This document shows positions 60,915-64,000 of a stretch of DNA of 64,000 nt, one piece after another (the stretch's first letter is position 1; the number at the start of each line of letters is the position of its first letter). Both the position numbers and the translations under genes were made by a program. The stretch is from Thuidium tamariscinum (taxonomy: Eukaryota; Streptophyta; Bryopsida; Hypnales; Thuidiaceae), in NCBI GenBank assembly GCA_947034885.2, contig OX344749.2, forward strand, positions 19,483,501 through 19,547,500, given 5' to 3'. The notes beneath the pieces were generated by a model. It was given only the letters and a program-made list of their open reading frames with translations. It had not been told where the DNA came from and searched no databases.

Positions 60915-63900
60915 GTGGAGATGGTGCATTCTCATGGAGTTCGCGGAGGCGTAGTCAATCTGGCGCCCATGACGCTGGGGTCGTCGTCTATGGTGGGAGG
61001 GTGGGGCACGGCGGGTCTCCACGGCCGATTGCATGAGTTTGTCAAACGAGCTTTGATGCAGCAACTGGTATCACCGGGCGCAGCTGTGAGTCTCTTAAAT
61101 TACATTTCCATGCCTCCCTTCTCTTGTTGCGAGCATCATGTTTAATGTATCTCTGCATCAATTCCGCGAAGCCGTTTGTATGAGCCGATCATATAGGTCG
61201 TCTCCTGCGTGCAGCATCTCTTGTAGTATCCCAAAAGCTCCAATTTTTTGATGTACATACGAGGCCATGTCTGTTTGGGCACACACAACTCTCTCTGATG
61301 ATGCCTCTGTAATTGCAAATCTCCTGAGAATCTGTCGTGTTTACATATCTAATTGGACGACGTTTGTTTTTAGAAGCCCATTTGTCCACCCCGGGCAGTG
61401 TCGTTAGAGGGGGTAGCGCGACACACCAGGAGGGGTTTAATGTAACAGACAATATTTCTGTCTTCAGTGTCTCTCACGTTTGATTTCAATTCGTTATTAA
61501 CTTCATGTCGAAATGAAATTATAACGTTTTGCGTCATGCTTTACTGACTTGTTTCATGATTTGAAAGCCAGTGTAACCGACAGTCCATGATGACTTGCTA
61601 CATTCTTGCAGGTGTGTGATCTCTTCTGTGGCCGGGGGACGGATACGGGAAATTGGGCACAAGCAGGAATTGGAAACTACATCGGCATTGGTACTTAACT
61701 TTCAATCTCTGGTATTGAGTGCATGTTATGTATAGTTTATACAGTAGATCCTCAAACTTGGCTGGTCAGTATAGTGGATATTGATCTTCACCGAAAACAC
61801 TCTGTCAATGAGCTTGTACATTACGCGGTTCGAAATTCTTCAGGAATCAGAATGTGATTACAAGATATCGTTAAGAATCGTCTCGAACCACCTGCTGATC
61901 TAGAGATGAGAAACCTGGGGACGATTGTCCTTGAAGAATCGCACTGTCATGTACTATGTGTTGCATGGCGTAGATTTATCAGCATCAGCTTTGGAGGAAG
62001 CGAAGGAGCAGTGGGAGAAGCACTGTAGACCTTTTTCCGCCACGTTTCAAGAACTCGATCCTTGCACTGTAAGAAATTCACCCGAAATTCTGGAGCTCTA
62101 CCTCGGTTGGGACTCCATATCTCAACCAGTTTGAAGTAGACTGTCTCCAACGCTGTTTGCCTTTTAAAGCAAGATTTGGGAAGTTTTATGTTTTATGTTC
62201 TCTCCTACCAGCGACATGAAAGCAGAGAATTCCAGATTCATAGGGCGGAACTGTGGAGGGTGATTCTTCTCCACCAAAAAACTGAGTTTCTGCATTTGTC
62301 ATGGCCAGGGAAATTTGGAAATATTGCAGGGTGCAGGGCTACCTGTTGACGTTGTTACTTGCTTCACACACCTACAGGTGCCCCGTTACTCCTCTTTCGA
62401 ATTCCAAAGCTCAACTCTCTGGTTACTTAAAAACGATATAAATGGCAATTTCTAAGTTATTATCGTTCACAATTTCTCGCACAATTTTTGGTTCATTCCT
62501 GAAAAGCTTGTTCAACAAAAGCAATGTTTTGTGTCATTTTTTCGTTTCTCTCACTCTGGCAGTATGCATATCTTTTGCAGGATTACTTTGCGAGTGAGGA
62601 TATGGTACGGCTGTTACTGAGGAACGTTGTGTCACTTCTTAAGCCGGGGGGCTACTTTTTTGGAACGACTCCAGATTCTTCGACTATCTGGTCTGTATCT
62701 GTTTGAGATGAAGTGTCTGTAAAAAACCTCTTGACGGTATAATTATGGTGGTTCTGAACGTAATTTCAGAAGATTTCAAGGGAGCGGCTCCGTCAGATAG
62801 AGAATGAACCATGGGAGCGTTTCATATAGTGCTTCGTGTTTGAGTTCGACGACGAAAATTTAGATATTAATATTAAATACTAATAAGGGACTAATCCGGG
62901 GTTGTCACACTGTTACAGGTACAAGTATCAAAAAGCTGTCGAGGAAGCAATGAAAGTGGGTTCCTTACGTGTCAATGGTACTCTGCCTCGTGTTCGGAAC
63001 TCGCTTTATACCATTACGTTCGAGGATGACCGGTGGGCTTGCCCATTCTTATTTCTTTTTAACAGCATATATAGGATGTTGACATAGCTCACGTTTAACT
63101 TGGATTTTTCGCAATTTTTTCCTTTGCTGAAGTGTATACAAGAATTAGGAGATCGCAGCTGTCCAATCAACAGGATGGGCAGCTCACCTCTGAAGATGAA
63201 TTACAGTCCAGATCGTTGGTGTTAGCCTCATAGGTCGGAGAAATGAGTCAGAGTGTTAATTTGTCTAAGTATGCTCTCAGAAAATTTTGAAGTAAACCGA
63301 TTTCTAAAGCTGAGACTGGGTTTCAGATTTCAGTTTTTTGGGTCTAAATACCAATTACGCTTCGTAGATGGTCTGCCCGCACAGATGCAACAACTGGTTC
63401 ACTTTCCCAGCTTCATCAGGTACGGCTCTAACAAGACCCTGAACATTCTCACAGACAATTTGCAATAATCCCGAATAATTGACGTGACCTTGTAGATAAT
63501 TCTCCTGAAACCCGAAAGCTGCTTCAGAAAACAATAAAAGATTACCCAGGAAGTCGATGTTTGTGAGCTTGTAGAATTGCCGGTGATTCAGCATCCTTCA
63601 GAAGTATGAACTCTGCATCTCTTTCATGGCAAGTACGATTTTCCACCAATCACCAAAGAAATTTGATGGTCAAGAGCATAGGTAAGACTAGAGGTCAATC
63701 GATATTCCTAAGCCTTTCTCCAGTGGTTGGCAGTGTCACCAAGAGTGAGGGTTTCTAAGTGAATGTTAAACTGTTGCGTAGGCTTGCTGAAGAAGTGGGC
63801 TTGCAGTATGTTGAGATCCAAAACCTCACCGAATTTTATGATGATTACAGGTAAAACACAATGCAAATACCCTTCAAGAACGTCAATCCCAGTATTTTCG

Positions 63901-64000
63901 TTTTATATTTTCTGTGAAAGGAATCTCTCAAACCTTAGACCTTTACATTTCATCAGGAACCGAATTATTTCTTTCAATCTTCAAGGAATTTCACTCAATG
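60915..64000 (+). CDS. mRNA cap guanine-N7 methyltransferase (plant type 2), 3' end outside window
   Basis: Eight exons with GT-AG borders and consistent phases: 60915-61085, 61612-61690, 61974-62068, 62330-62377, 62581-62690, 62919-63032, 63327-63419, 63782-63850. A likely ninth starts at 63986. About 260 residues are visible. The S-adenosylmethionine motif DLFCGRGTDTGNW is at 60-72, then YIGID at about 80-84, LLKPGGYFFGTTPDSSTIW at about 150-168, and LVHFPSFIRLAEEVGLQYVE near 229-247. The product would methylate N7 of the 5' guanosine cap of nuclear pre-mRNA. Motif order and the PDSSTIW signature match the Arabidopsis At3g52210 type rather than the canonical Abd1/RNMT type. In-frame ATGs at 60921, 60963 and 60984 are alternative starts. 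About 100 residues should lie to the right. Confidence 0.92.

Noticed and set aside
1-64000. tRNA, rRNA and CRISPR-like features
   Set aside because: No cloverleaf with a GTTCRANNC T-arm, no rRNA-like block and no regularly spaced short repeat array was recognised on reading both strands.

Overview
This window looks like nuclear DNA of a land plant. Both recognised ends carry plant-type multi-exon genes with GT-AG introns, and between them lie tens of kilobases of AT-rich DNA packed with small inverted-repeat transposons. The compact introns (roughly 50-500 bp, one of 1.2 kb) and the divergence from Arabidopsis proteins suggest a bryophyte or another seed-free plant. That placement is an inference.

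Layout. (1) 1-12.5 kb: a minus-strand gene for the N-degron E3 ubiquitin ligase PRT6. Sixteen coding exons were joined by hand with consistent phases; the 3' end runs off the left edge. Its upstream region is GC-rich and holds three consecutive perfect hairpins. (2) 12.5-28.5 kb: no host gene, but fold-back elements, retroposon-like tails, MITEs and a non-autonomous CACTA element. (3) 28.5-31.2 kb: a complete minus-strand gene of seven exons for a DHHC S-acyltransferase of the PAT16 type (289 aa), with a gene-like but non-coding upstream region to 32.8 kb. (4) 32.8-57.9 kb: a second gene desert made of at least six small repeat families, several in multiple copies and some interrupting others. 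(5) 57.9-60.9 kb: an orphan exon-like piece, tandem repeats and a GC-richer leader. (6) 60.9-64 kb: the 5' two-thirds of a plus-strand mRNA cap guanine-N7 methyltransferase gene (plant type-2 clade), running off the right edge.

The three genes have unrelated jobs: N-degron proteolysis, protein palmitoylation and mRNA capping. Nothing suggests co-regulation. The unusual content is the transposon landscape. At least seven repeat families end in inverted repeats flanked by the dinucleotide TA, as Tc1/mariner/pogo-type transposition would leave, yet no transposase is encoded here. Exon coordinates come from reading splice signals and family similarity by eye; no alignment, transcript or repeat database was available.
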